The notes beneath the pieces are model-generated. The model was given only the letters and a program-made list of their open reading frames with translations. It was not told where the DNA came from and made no database searches. 64,000 nt of DNA from Legionella quateirensis (GTDB lineage Bacteria; Pseudomonadota; Gammaproteobacteria; Legionellales; Legionellaceae), in assembly GCF_001467955.1 (NCBI RefSeq), contig NZ_LNYR01000012.1, positions 152,315-216,314 on the forward strand, in the 5' to 3' direction. Below, one piece after another: positions 27,471-36,655 of this stretch. How positions within the stretch are numbered: the stretch's first letter is position 1; each line of letters begins with the position of its first letter. A program made the translations under genes and the position numbers.

Positions 27471-29714
27471 TTACATGGACATACCTGGGGCACTCGCCGG
27501 TGGGTTTAAATGATCTCGCGAAAGCGTAAGATCGGCGGTTCTCACTTCATCAAGGCGGGTAATAGCCGCAAAATCAAACCCCGCCTCAACGCCATCCAAA
27601 TAATTTACCCAGCTCTTCCGAGCCCCAAACACCGAATTCTCCGCTTCGCCTTCGCCGCGAACTAAGCTAAAATCAAAACCAAGACCAGAATGCGAAGAGC
27701 GTAGTGGGAACCAAGATTCATAAGCACCCGTATTAAAATTATAAAATGTTAAGTCACGACGCGGCAATGCTACCTCATTAAATTGGGGTGTGGGATCGAA
27801 AGACCGGTCTTTCCTACAATACTCTTGGGCGATGTGGGCGGGAACATTCCGCTGAGCCTTTCCTATATCCATCCAAGCGGCCTTCATTGCATCCCAGTTA
27901 CCTGCATAACTCCACGCATCATAGCCAGCAATGTAGACTTGCAATGCCGTTTTAAGCGCTGTCAAATCAAAATGAGCACTTTGCTGTTCTTCGCCGTTTT
28001 GGGAAAAGCTTAGTCCTTTGGCGTCGTTGACATTGATTCGTGTTAGCATCAATGCTTTTGTTTCTTCATCCATGTGGGACTCTAACATACGACACATATG
28101 GGTGTCTTTTGCCCAGTAGGCGTATTCATAGGCGGAACAATTGAACGTTCTACCCGAGTAATCGGTGAAAACTCCAGAGGTTCGAAGTAATGTTTGGGTA
28201 TTGGCAGGTGTGGCTGTCATTAGGGCCTCTGCTTCCTCTTGACGCCCTTTGGCCACATAATTCAAAAAGCAGGCAGGATGTGCACGACAAGCCTCTTTGG
28301 CCTCATTGGGTAGGCGCTCAAATTGCTCCACATCGATTCGTGCAAGCAAGGTCTCGACATCCATATCTACATCGCCCGCCACGGATTCATTTCGGTGAGG
28401 TATTTCGGTAAGATGCACTGCAAAATCAGTGCGAATCTGTGTAAAATAGGCATTTTTTCTGTATGCAGCCGTTGGGTCAATGATGTCAGCAAAGTTGACG
28501 CAAATAGACCCTTGATGGGTCACAAATTTTGCCGAATCTCCTATTGCTTCTTTGTCCAAAATCATAAAGTCATCCATGTGAGGATTTTCTGCTGTAGCAG
28601 TAACGGTACGATAGTTGCGTTCAAAGGTTTGTCGAATAGCGCTCAAATCGTCTGCATGGAGTGTGCGTGATAAGCCAAATGCATCGCTATTTACATTACA
28701 AAAATTACAAATGGCTCGTTCTATGTCATCGCCAAACGTTAATGCCGAGGCTACCACACTGACTAAATCATCACTTAACTCAGGAGATGCATCAAGAATC
28801 ACTCCAAAATTGCCGCCGCTAATTCCTTTGGCTTTGCAATACACATTAAGATGCGCTAGAAAAAATTGAGTCAGTATCGATAATCGTTCTATTTTGTCGT
28901 CCGCATGCGTGGCTGCGGAAATGCTATAAAAAGGCGGGGTAGGCAGCGTTTCCCATACATCAATGGCACACGCTTCTAATAAGGCATCCATATAATCCTC
29001 TACGGTGGCACTCGCTTCAATCCCCATCAGCGTATCGATGACCTCTTTCGTTGCAGATGTTCCATCGGTACGTTGGCTAAAATTAATAGTTAACCCAAAG
29101 AGAGCTAAGCTTTGCTCACCTAATACCCGTTGGATGTCTGCAAAGCTTGGCTCTGAGGGTAAAGCACTTAATACCGCCGTTGTAAGCCTTGTACGTGGGT
29201 CGGTGGTTGCCACCACGGTTGTAGGAAACGTGCTATGCATAGCATTATACAAGGGTGAAAGCGGGGTACCAGCGGCATTATTAGTTCGGTTCACATTAAA
29301 TACAGGATTCACGACGCGTGATAGGTAGTCCTGAACGCGAGGGCGTAATTGGATACTGTATAAATTGGACGGCCTTCCAAGAAAAGACGTCATCGCCTTA
29401 CCATAACTCAAGCGCATCGCTGAAACCGCTTTAATGTAAACTTCGATTTGAGACAGTCGCTCTTCTTTAGCTACTCGCTGTGCGTCACCTTCCTCAAGTA
29501 ATCCTATATCAAAGGCTAATGCTTCTTTATAAGCAGTTAATTCACGAAGAGCTCCGCCATCAAAAAATTCTCTTAACGCTACCGTTGCCTTGCAGGTGTT
29601 ATCCGTACTGATGCTTTGCCCGCCAACAACCGGAGTCATCAGGTGAACTTTATTCGTTTTTGGGTTGATATAGATATAGCGGGGTGATATGGGCTCTATC
29701 AATGTAATAAGCAT
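27471..29714 (-). CDS. Large orphan protein of foreign composition, putative effector
   Basis: This 747-residue protein of unknown function has a GC content far above its neighbours (two lines of sequence counted by eye came to about 55%, against roughly 35% around it). The middle part is helical. Around residues 500-580 a segment with DYSGRTFNCSAYEYAYWAKDT and LNYVAKGRQEEAEALM looks like a degenerate ankyrin-type helical repeat, a pattern I recall from several Legionella and related intracellular-bacterial proteins. No TM segment or signal peptide is evident. It is flanked by a REP-like palindrome and an IS481 remnant, which suggests recent acquisition. Effector status is inferred from context only. 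Confidence 0.6.
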   Translation of the reverse strand: MLITLIEPISPRYIYINPKTNKVHLMTPVVGGQSISTDNTCKATVALREFFDGGALRELTAYKEALAFDIGLLEEGDAQRVAKEERLSQIEVYIKAVSAMRLSYGKAMTSFLGRPSNLYSIQLRPRVQDYLSRVVNPVFNVNRTNNAAGTPLSPLYNAMHSTFPTTVVATTDPRTRLTTAVLSALPSEPSFADIQRVLGEQSLALFGLTINFSQRTDGTSATKEVIDTLMGIEASATVEDYMDALLEACAIDVWETLPTPPFYSISAATHADDKIERLSILTQFFLAHLNVYCKAKGISGGNFGVILDASPELSDDLVSVVASALTFGDDIERAICNFCNVNSDAFGLSRTLHADDLSAIRQTFERNYRTVTATAENPHMDDFMILDKEAIGDSAKFVTHQGSICVNFADIIDPTAAYRKNAYFTQIRTDFAVHLTEIPHRNESVAGDVDMDVETLLARIDVEQFERLPNEAKEACRAHPACFLNYVAKGRQEEAEALMTATPANTQTLLRTSGVFTDYSGRTFNCSAYEYAYWAKDTHMCRMLESHMDEETKALMLTRINVNDAKGLSFSQNGEEQQSAHFDLTALKTALQVYIAGYDAWSYAGNWDAMKAAWMDIGKAQRNVPAHIAQEYCRKDRSFDPTPQFNEVALPRRDLTFYNFNTGAYESWFPLRSSHSGLGFDFSLVRGEGEAENSVFGARKSWVNYLDGVEAGFDFAAITRLDEVRTADLTLSRDHLNPPASAPGMSM

Positions 29715-29772
29715 TTTCCTTCACTCTGAACACCTTGTTATGGTAATTATAGAGCATAGTGTTTAAATTGTA

Positions 29773-31815
29773 TTATTTCATAAAGGTTTTCTTTAATGAA
29801 TTATTTTCTTCTGTAGGCTCAAACTCTAACTCATCAGCTTCTAATGGATCTAAGGAATCCAACTCTAAAGTCTCGACTACTAATGGATCTGATGTTTCCG
29901 CAACTGAACTATCTGATGCCAAAGACTGTTCGGTTGGAGATTGATGGTGTTGTTTTTGCAATCTAATTTTGTTTTCACAAATTTTTATAACTGCGTTAAT
30001 TTGATTGATATTGTTTGTATGCTCAGTAATGTGATCTTTAATTGATTCATAAGGTTGGTAAAATAAATTATCGATAAACTCCAGCATGCTTGCTTCGTGA
30101 CGTTCTCCCCACGTATTTTTTAGTCCACTTACGAGGGCAGATAGAGCAATGCATATTTTGCCCCAGAATGTTAATTCTTTTTTGGTATGGCCTTTTTCAG
30201 CGGTACTATCCAGTATCTGATCTTTTACTGCATTTAAGGCGTCTAAGCTACCTCCCTCAATCTTTTTTTGCTGAGCAACAGTTAAATTGGGCAAGGTCTT
30301 TATGTCAATTTTTCCTTCAAGAACTTCTCCATCAACCAGTATTTTATAATTAAATATATTTTTTGAGGATTGTTCAAAATATAAAATATGTTCTTGAGCA
30401 GGCGCCTCATTATTCAAAGATGACATAAGCCTGAACTCATAATCTGCATTTCTATACGGGGTTAATTGCTTTTTGATGTTTGCGATTTCTTTCAGTTTTT
30501 GAGCTGGATCCAGGTCACTTTTATAAGCCAGATTTAATACTTTATTAATTATTTGGGTAGTTACATCTACATAATCCGGAATATCTAACTTTCCATTATT
30601 ATTCACAAGATTATAAGATCGGGCAATCGTAACCAGATCAGTATAGAGATTTGCTTCTTGCCAATCTTCTTTTGTTCCTATGATTTTAATTAATTGCTCT
30701 ATATCCTCAGTCACGTCTTTAGTATTTTTAAAATCAACTATGATGCGATTCAGTTCCTGGAAAGGGGGATGTTCATTTATAACATCAACTATGGGTCTTT
30801 TTTCAATATCAAGTAGAGGATCGGTACACTTGATTCCGGTCTTTATCCTTAAAAAGCCATCTTTTGTTACTTTGTTACCCAAAGATTCCTGAAAATAGTT
30901 AAAGCCATACCGTTCCAATTCCTTTTTACTGATTCCAATTTGATGGCAATATTCACCCAATTCCTGAGTGGTTTTTTTAACAAGATCCACATCAAATTGC
31001 TTTCGATCCTGGGATAAATTGAATTCAATTGTTAATAGTAGTTGATGTAAATGTCGTGGACTCATTAAAGGAAAGCGTTCAGAATTCACTTTATCCAAAA
31101 TTTGTTCTTTGATTTTTAAAAAACCAATTAATGCTGATCTTCTATAACTGTCTACTCTAACCTGAACGGAGGGGTCATTTCTATCCCATTGATAAGAGAC
31201 TTTACTGCGAACCGCCATGCGTTCATAAAAAGTATCTGCTTCATAAAGCCCGGCTTCTACTAAAGCCCATTTAGAACGTTCCATTGTGGTAATACCATCC
31301 CTTTGAATTCGATTGACATCAATAATAACGTTTCTTAAGCGTCCGGTGACTGTCGCATGTATCCCTTTTTTTCCCAACAAAGAATGCAATCGCGCAGCAT
31401 AACTGTCTCTGCCTTGTTCACCTCCGCGACCGCCATTACATATTTCCATGGTAATATTAAGTGAGCCTTTACCAGGAGCAAAATTAACTTTATTAATCGA
31501 TTTCTCAAGATAATCGGCAAGTTCAGTATAAACTGCTCCTGGCATTGATGCGTAATTAGGAGCACCATGACCCCAGACGTATATTTTATCTTCAGGAGTT
31601 AACGAATTGAGAATTTTTTTATCGTGTTCTGTTGGTTCAGTGCCTTTCCAGCTCATATATTGATTTTCGCTGATATCACATGGATAGATGACTTCAATAT
31701 CAAGAGCATCACCATCCAATCCTTTATTTTCTTCAACTGTTCGCATGCGCCTGATAAAAGCATTTACTTCTTCAGCTTCGGCACTGTCAAAACATAAAAC
31801 TACTCTTTTTGCCAT
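29773..31815 (-). CDS. Candidate clan-CD (C80/CPD-like) cysteine protease effector
   Basis: This is a 680-residue protein. The N-terminal about 200 residues show strands ending in VVLCFDSA, KIYVWGHGA (H83) and TMEICNGGRGG (C126). A His after a hydrophobic strand as GHG and a Cys after the next strand is the dyad pattern of clan CD cysteine proteases such as the C80 toxin-processing domains. The remaining 480 residues are charged and helical, and the tail (LEADELEFEPTEEN) is a good E-block for Dot/Icm export. A smaller relative lies at 39007-39741. Function is inferred from motif pattern, with no family-level match claimed. Confidence 0.5.
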   Translation of the reverse strand: MAKRVVLCFDSAEAEEVNAFIRRMRTVEENKGLDGDALDIEVIYPCDISENQYMSWKGTEPTEHDKKILNSLTPEDKIYVWGHGAPNYASMPGAVYTELADYLEKSINKVNFAPGKGSLNITMEICNGGRGGEQGRDSYAARLHSLLGKKGIHATVTGRLRNVIIDVNRIQRDGITTMERSKWALVEAGLYEADTFYERMAVRSKVSYQWDRNDPSVQVRVDSYRRSALIGFLKIKEQILDKVNSERFPLMSPRHLHQLLLTIEFNLSQDRKQFDVDLVKKTTQELGEYCHQIGISKKELERYGFNYFQESLGNKVTKDGFLRIKTGIKCTDPLLDIEKRPIVDVINEHPPFQELNRIIVDFKNTKDVTEDIEQLIKIIGTKEDWQEANLYTDLVTIARSYNLVNNNGKLDIPDYVDVTTQIINKVLNLAYKSDLDPAQKLKEIANIKKQLTPYRNADYEFRLMSSLNNEAPAQEHILYFEQSSKNIFNYKILVDGEVLEGKIDIKTLPNLTVAQQKKIEGGSLDALNAVKDQILDSTAEKGHTKKELTFWGKICIALSALVSGLKNTWGERHEASMLEFIDNLFYQPYESIKDHITEHTNNINQINAVIKICENKIRLQKQHHQSPTEQSLASDSSVAETSDPLVVETLELDSLDPLEADELEFEPTEENNSLKKTFMK

Positions 31816-31949
31816 AATGAATTAGTATAAAAGGTATGGGTTTAATTTGATTATAGTATATGTGATGCATCGTTGATTTTAATGAGACAGATGTGGTTGA
31901 ATTAAGTCACTACTAATGTATTCATAGCGAGCAGACAGATATTGGTTTA

Positions 31950-32795
31950 TTATTTAAACCAAGTATAGTTCACATCATTTTTAGCAAAAAACATTTGCTT
32001 CAGACCGTAAAATTCATGTTCAAAATAAAGTTCTGCTGGTTTATGATTAATTAAATCGAGTAAACCTTTTTGCGCTATTGATGTATATAAGTCGTGAATG
32101 GTGCTGTAAAGAAAATTGAATTTTTGTCGTGTTTCAGCAACATCTAAACGCGAACCTGGAGCAACACGATCACCGTGACTATCAATAAGTGCATGTCGTT
32201 TAATTACCTCCTTGATTCCATCGATATAATTTATTAATTTTAAATACTCGATATTGTTGGGCTTGGTAATCGAATTGGTTATGCCGGAATAAATGTTCTC
32301 TGCGTGATGTAGTGCACCAACTTCAGCAATTAATAATTGACTGCTTATTTTCAAGAATAAACAATCATCAATAAATCGCTCTGTTTGTTGCAGATGCTTA
32401 TTAATGTGGTCAAGCTTTACGGAATCGATTGTATTGTTTTTCATAGCGATTAATTTTGATTGTCTTTCTAATAATGCCTTTTTCACAAAAGCAATCAGGG
32501 ATGCATTGGCCTGATTTGCATTTTTTTTATAGATTTTGGTTTCTACCTCGCCGTTCGATCGCGACATAATTACTTCCAGATCAATTTCAGGTGACCTTAA
32601 TCGTTTGCCTTTGGGGATGACATCATAATAATTAATCATCGCCTCATCTTTTATTTTTTCTCTCCATTCCTCAGGCACGGCTTTATTTTTCACCAAATAC
32701 ACTGCAATAGTATCAAGTGTGCGATGGACCAATTTTTTTTGTGCACGCAGTATATTTTTATGTTCTTCTGATAGTGTAAAAAGTTTCAATCGCAT
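31950..32795 (-). CDS. Orphan helical protein, 281 residues
   Basis: I do not recognise a family. The protein appears wholly alpha-helical, basic in its first 30 residues (EEHKNILRAQKKLVHRTLD), with no TM segment or signal peptide and no obvious catalytic motif. It ends YFEHEFYGLKQMFFAKNDV. It lies between the protease-like gene and the LysR gene, all on the minus strand but with sizeable gaps, so it is probably transcribed alone. Confidence 0.55.
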   Translation of the reverse strand: MRLKLFTLSEEHKNILRAQKKLVHRTLDTIAVYLVKNKAVPEEWREKIKDEAMINYYDVIPKGKRLRSPEIDLEVIMSRSNGEVETKIYKKNANQANASLIAFVKKALLERQSKLIAMKNNTIDSVKLDHINKHLQQTERFIDDCLFLKISSQLLIAEVGALHHAENIYSGITNSITKPNNIEYLKLINYIDGIKEVIKRHALIDSHGDRVAPGSRLDVAETRQKFNFLYSTIHDLYTSIAQKGLLDLINHKPAELYFEHEFYGLKQMFFAKNDVNYTWFK

Positions 32796-32938
32796 AATAT
32801 ATGTACTTCTTGTGAGTCCTATTTTCAGTTTAATTATAGAGCATCAAAAGACTATGCATTTTTTTTACGTGATGAATTGAGTACTAGCTAAAAATCAATA
32901 ATTCAAATTTTATTTAAAACGTCTTTCACGTCCATCAG

Positions 32939-33862
32939 TCATTCTTGAGCAATATGCGCGGTACAATGCGTTTTAATATCTTCGGCAATAAAATCAATAA
33001 ATGCACGTACTGCTGGAATCAAACCACGCCTGGATGGATAAATAACATAGAGACTAGCCTCCGGTAACGACCATTCAGATAATACAGGCACTAATTGACC
33101 AGCTTTCATTTCTTCTCGATAGAGTTCTTCGGGCAGTAAAGTAATACCCAAGTGAGATAAAGCCGCTTGCTTCAGCACTAACCAATCATTGCTTTCTAAT
33201 AAGGGTTGAAAATTAATGTTAATTTGATGACCATCTCTATGAGTTAAAGAGTATTGAGCAATCCCTTCATTACGTGTTTTGGCAAAACAATTAAAATTAA
33301 CCAGATCTTGTGGTGATTCCGGGTAGCCGTATTCATATAGATATTCAGGGCTTGCCAGTAAAGAACTTGTACTCAATCCTAATTTCCTTACTACAAGACT
33401 GGAGTCATTGAAATTATTGGATTGAAATCGAATGGCAACATCAAAGCCTTCCTGAATCAGATCGACTGAGCGATCTGTGGCATTGAGCAGTATGTGTACG
33501 TCTTTAAAGCGTTTCATGAATCGGGTAATGGTTTGGGCGAACGATGATTGGGCAAATAATGCAGGGCAGGTCACACGAATTCGGCCGCGCGGGGTACTCT
33601 GTACTTGTAATGCTGCTTCTTGTGCGTTTTCTGCTTCACTAACCATGGCTTTGCAATGTTGATAAAAAATTTGGCCAATATCCGTTAATGCAAGCTTTCT
33701 TGTAGATCGATGAAGAAGACGTACACCTAAATGCTCTTCCAGGTCGCTGATTCGTCGACTGATTTTTGATTTGGTAATTCCTATGCTTTGTCCAGCTTTT
33801 GTAAAATTACCGTGTTCTACAATAAGATAGAAAAAATACAAATCATTAAGATCCCACAGCAT
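32939..33862 (-). CDS. LysR-family transcriptional regulator
   Basis: This 307-residue protein has an N-terminal winged HTH (about residues 4-62: FTKAGQSIGITKSKISRRISDLEEHLG) and a periplasmic-binding-protein-like effector domain containing GRIRVTCP. The first residues (MLWDLNDLYFF) match the CrgA/DsdC-like branch. It is divergent from an azoreductase gene, the usual layout for a LysR regulator of a quinone or nitro/azo-compound reductase. A perfect 12-base inverted repeat in the gap is a likely operator. Confidence 0.92.
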   Translation of the reverse strand: MLWDLNDLYFFYLIVEHGNFTKAGQSIGITKSKISRRISDLEEHLGVRLLHRSTRKLALTDIGQIFYQHCKAMVSEAENAQEAALQVQSTPRGRIRVTCPALFAQSSFAQTITRFMKRFKDVHILLNATDRSVDLIQEGFDVAIRFQSNNFNDSSLVVRKLGLSTSSLLASPEYLYEYGYPESPQDLVNFNCFAKTRNEGIAQYSLTHRDGHQININFQPLLESNDWLVLKQAALSHLGITLLPEELYREEMKAGQLVPVLSEWSLPEASLYVIYPSRRGLIPAVRAFIDFIAEDIKTHCTAHIAQE

Positions 33863-33953
33863 GTTATTCTCATATTTAGATTGTCTATAGTACTATTATA
33901 ACAGTTATTAGTATCTAAAATAGGACAATGTTTCGCAAAATACTTATCTAATC

Positions 33954-33996
33954 ATTTATTGGTTCAAATACTATGATAATAATAGAACCAATAAAT
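33954..33996. promoter_or_regulatory. Inverted-repeat operator candidate for the LysR regulator
   Basis: Perfect arms ATTTATTGGTTC (33954-33965) and GAACCAATAAAT (33985-33996) are 19 bases apart in the LysR-azoR gap. The right arm runs into the azoR ribosome site, so binding there could also block translation or elongation. Confidence 0.55.
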
Positions 33997-34009
33997 GAGG
34001 AATGATGAA

Positions 34010-34629
34010 ATGAACTTATTAGCAATTGACTCCAGTATATTAAACAAGGCATCTGTTTCTCGACAGCTAACCCATAGCTTTATTAGTCAATGGCAACAGC
34101 TTTATCCTGAAACTCAAGTGACTTATCGAGACTTACATGCCCAACCGATTAATCATTTATCGCAGAATATTCTTAGTGCCTATAATGCCGATCCCGCACA
34201 GATTTCTCCGCTAATCAAAGAAGAACTGGAATTATCCGGGCAATTAGTTTCAGAATTTTTGAACGCTGAGGTACTGGTTATAGGTGCTCCTATGTATAAC
34301 TTCTCTGTATCATCTCAATTAAAAGCCTGGATTGATCGTGTTTTGGTTGCAGGAAAAACGTTTAAATACATTGATGGCAAAGTGCATGGGCTAGCCACTG
34401 GAAAGCAGGCTTTTATAATTTCCAGTCGAGGTGGATATTATAATTCAGAACCTATGTTAAGCCTTGATCATCAGGAACGCTATTTAACTACGGTTTTAAA
34501 TTTTGTAGGCATTAACGAGATACACTTTATCAGGGCAGAAGGGTGAACATAGGGGAACAGATACGAAATCAAGCGTTACACCATGCAGAAACAAGGATAA
34601 AACAACTATTGGAATTACAGGTTGCTTAA
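34010..34629 (+). pseudogene. azoR: FMN-dependent NADH azoreductase, frameshifted near the 3' end
   Basis: AzoR is a flavodoxin-like enzyme that reduces azo dyes and quinones with NADH. The reading frame from ATG 34010 (TGAGG ribosome site) covers the flavodoxin fold, with VLVIGAPMYNFSVSSQLKAWIDR and the SSRGGYY loop, then stops at 34546 after RAEG. Directly after, a shifted frame reads VNIGEQIRNQALHHAE and ends at 34629, which is the expected C-terminal helix of the family. Adding one G to the GGG at 34541-34543 would restore a protein of about 207 residues. It is either a true frameshift or an error in a short G-run. The lost helix packs against the fold, so activity is uncertain. Confidence 0.8.
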
Positions 34630-34834
34630 ATTGTTTTCAATAGTTCTGGATTGAGTTTCAATCAGATAACCGTCCTTAAGTGAGTTGGCTGTTACGCTGC
34701 TCTCTTAAGGGGGAATCCTGGATTTAAATATGCTATTCAGGATTTGCTCATCACTATTGAACCCCTCCTTTTGTAACATAAATATTACAAATTAGTTAAC
34801 AAAATCATAAAATGTTACCATATTGTTAAGAACA

Positions 34835-34867
34835 GTTAATATTTCGTTAAGTATTGAATGATATTAT
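34835..34867 (+). promoter_or_regulatory. PmrA-type box and -10 element before the 310-residue orphan
   Basis: GTTAATATT-TC-GTTAAGTAT (34835-34854) matches the tandem cTTAATatT-N2-cTTAATatT pattern; the first half matches 8 of 9. TATTAT follows 7 bases later at 34862-34867. The rest of the gap since the azoR end (34630-34834) holds only a weak inverted repeat. Confidence 0.6.
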
Positions 34868-34897
34868 TGTGCTGAACTTAACCAAAGCGGAGAAATC

Positions 34898-35830
34898 ATG
34901 TCAATACTTTCGAGTCTTTATTCAGGGTTACAAAATTCATTTAGCGCCGTAACCTCAGCTATAAGCAATACCGGATCTCGAATCCTCAAGGGTGCAACTA
35001 GTGCGGTTGGAGGTTTAATAGGCAGAACTTCAGCAGGAGTGATCATGGAAGAAATTATGCCTGCTAGTAACAAACCAGAGTCTGAAAAGGTAACAGAGCC
35101 AAATGGAGTAGTTGAAACAATTCAAGATTTATTGGGTAAAGCCGGTTCTGCAGCAACTGAATTAGTCAATCAAACCAAAAAACGAGTCGTTAAGGAGGTA
35201 GCAATGGCAGCTTTTGATACAACGTTGAATGAAATAAAGGGGCATGTTGTCGAAGGTGTAGCATCTTTAGGTGCTCAACTTGGACAGAGCGCTGCGGAAA
35301 AATTGGAATCAGTGATAACTGAAGGTTCACTATCTTTAGATTCAACCCTGGGTACTATAGGGAAGAAATTTAGAGATTTATTAGCAGCCTATAAAGAAAA
35401 GATTGATACTAACTTACAAAAAAGTGATTTATCTGCTTCTGAACAATTAGGATATAATCTTGCAAATCTGTTGCATGATAAATTATCTGATTTAGGCGAT
35501 GCATGCTTTCAAGCAAAAAAGCTATCTATAGATGCCTTTAAGCAGCAGAGCACTGACACTATCAATAGAGCTAAACCAGCTATAGAAAAAGAGTTAGGAG
35601 CAGTATTTGTAAACTTGTTGTTAACTCCCATTACTTCGTTCTTGCAAGGCTTAATGACTAATGTAATGAAGAGCATCTTTAGTTTCTTTAAAGTAGGCTC
35701 AAGCCCATCTATAGCTCCCGTTAAGTCAGAAGTAATCGCTGAGGTTAAGGACGAGGTAGGAGTTAATACCGAGAATGCAGTAAATGAAGAGTTTGATGTC
35801 GAGTCCGATACAGGATTACAAATGAGATAG
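34898..35830 (+). CDS. Orphan amphipathic protein, putative PmrA-controlled effector
   Basis: I do not recognise a family. The 310-residue protein is rich in Ser, Ala, Gly, Val and Leu with long amphipathic helical stretches. One hydrophobic region near residues 228-255 (VFVNLLLTPITSFLQGLMTN) could bind a membrane. The last about 40 residues are acidic (EVIAEVKDEVGV..NEEFDVESDTG), which fits an E-block Dot/Icm signal. A ribosome site GCGGAG precedes the ATG. A PmrA-type box lies upstream and a clean terminator downstream, so it is a single-gene unit. Confidence 0.6.
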   Translation: MSILSSLYSGLQNSFSAVTSAISNTGSRILKGATSAVGGLIGRTSAGVIMEEIMPASNKPESEKVTEPNGVVETIQDLLGKAGSAATELVNQTKKRVVKEVAMAAFDTTLNEIKGHVVEGVASLGAQLGQSAAEKLESVITEGSLSLDSTLGTIGKKFRDLLAAYKEKIDTNLQKSDLSASEQLGYNLANLLHDKLSDLGDACFQAKKLSIDAFKQQSTDTINRAKPAIEKELGAVFVNLLLTPITSFLQGLMTNVMKSIFSFFKVGSSPSIAPVKSEVIAEVKDEVGVNTENAVNEEFDVESDTGLQMR

Positions 35831-35851
35831 ATTTAGCTCAAGATTCTTTTG

Positions 35852-35883
35852 AAATGCCTGATTACAAATCAGGCATTTTTATT
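35852..35883 (+). terminator. Rho-independent terminator
   Basis: Perfect 12-base arms AAATGCCTGATT / AATCAGGCATTT around ACA, followed by more T. It lies 22 bases after the stop of the 310-residue orphan. The rest of the gap to 36099 holds nothing I can support. Confidence 0.85.
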
Positions 35884-36099
35884 TGTTTAAAAGGTTTCAT
35901 TATCCTATAAGTTCCTATTTGGAATCCCTTTCCTTGAAAGCACAAAAAGCAATGCATTATTCATAGCATGCAATCATATCGGAGAATATGAGCCATTAAA
36001 TTGAAGAATCTGTTACAGAGTTTTTTATTACATGGGTTTCAGCTGGACTCGGATTCAATAAAATATTAATCTTTTCTGAATTAATACAAGGATGTTCAA

Positions 36100-36627
36100 A
36101 TGATACGAATTTATTTTACTGTCTTAATGATGCTGTGTTTGATCGATAATGTATGTGCATTGCCTTGGCTTCATCAAGCATATAAATCCCTAAAATCACC
36201 TTCAAAAGATACTAATACAACACTAGTTCACCAAATCAATTTTTCCGGAGAGTGGGTGGGAGAGTGTGATAATAATCCTGCGGTGGATATCACCATCAAA
36301 CATGATGGCAGTCAGTTAAGGATTTCTTATGGGTTTATGGAGGAACACTATGAATTGGGAGAAGTTAAATCCAATGCATCTTCCAACATGAATGAGACAA
36401 AGCACAACACGACCACAGTTCGCTGGAGTACTGATTATTCAGCATTGATTTTTATTAATACAGATTTCTTTGTGAGTCCGGAAAGCGCTTTAAATGTATT
36501 TTTTAGTAAAGTCTCTATGACGCTAAGGGATCGGCAGTTATTCATTAAAGGTCAGTATTATCATACTGATGGGAATAATGACGATATGAATCAGGAGATG
36601 ATATCTTGCGTTTATCATCAAAAATAG
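36100..36627 (+). CDS. Secreted orphan protein, 175 residues
   Basis: The N-terminus (MIRIYFTVLMMLCLIDNVCA) is a good Sec signal peptide with probable cleavage after VCA. The mature part is beta-rich: NFSGEWVGECDNNPAVDITIKHDG looks like the first strands of a small lipocalin-like or META-type barrel, with a Cys that could pair with the Cys near the C-terminus. No family can be named with confidence. ACAAGGATG lies before the start. It is probably periplasmic or exported by type II secretion. Confidence 0.6.
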   Translation: MIRIYFTVLMMLCLIDNVCALPWLHQAYKSLKSPSKDTNTTLVHQINFSGEWVGECDNNPAVDITIKHDGSQLRISYGFMEEHYELGEVKSNASSNMNETKHNTTTVRWSTDYSALIFINTDFFVSPESALNVFFSKVSMTLRDRQLFIKGQYYHTDGNNDDMNQEMISCVYHQK

Positions 36628-36655
36628 TTACTTCTACACCATGGATGAATTAGAG

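Noticed and set aside
28323..28670. Plus-strand open frames up to 115 codons inside the GC-rich 747-residue gene
   Set aside because: They are antisense shadows caused by the base composition of the real gene, with no plausible start or domain.
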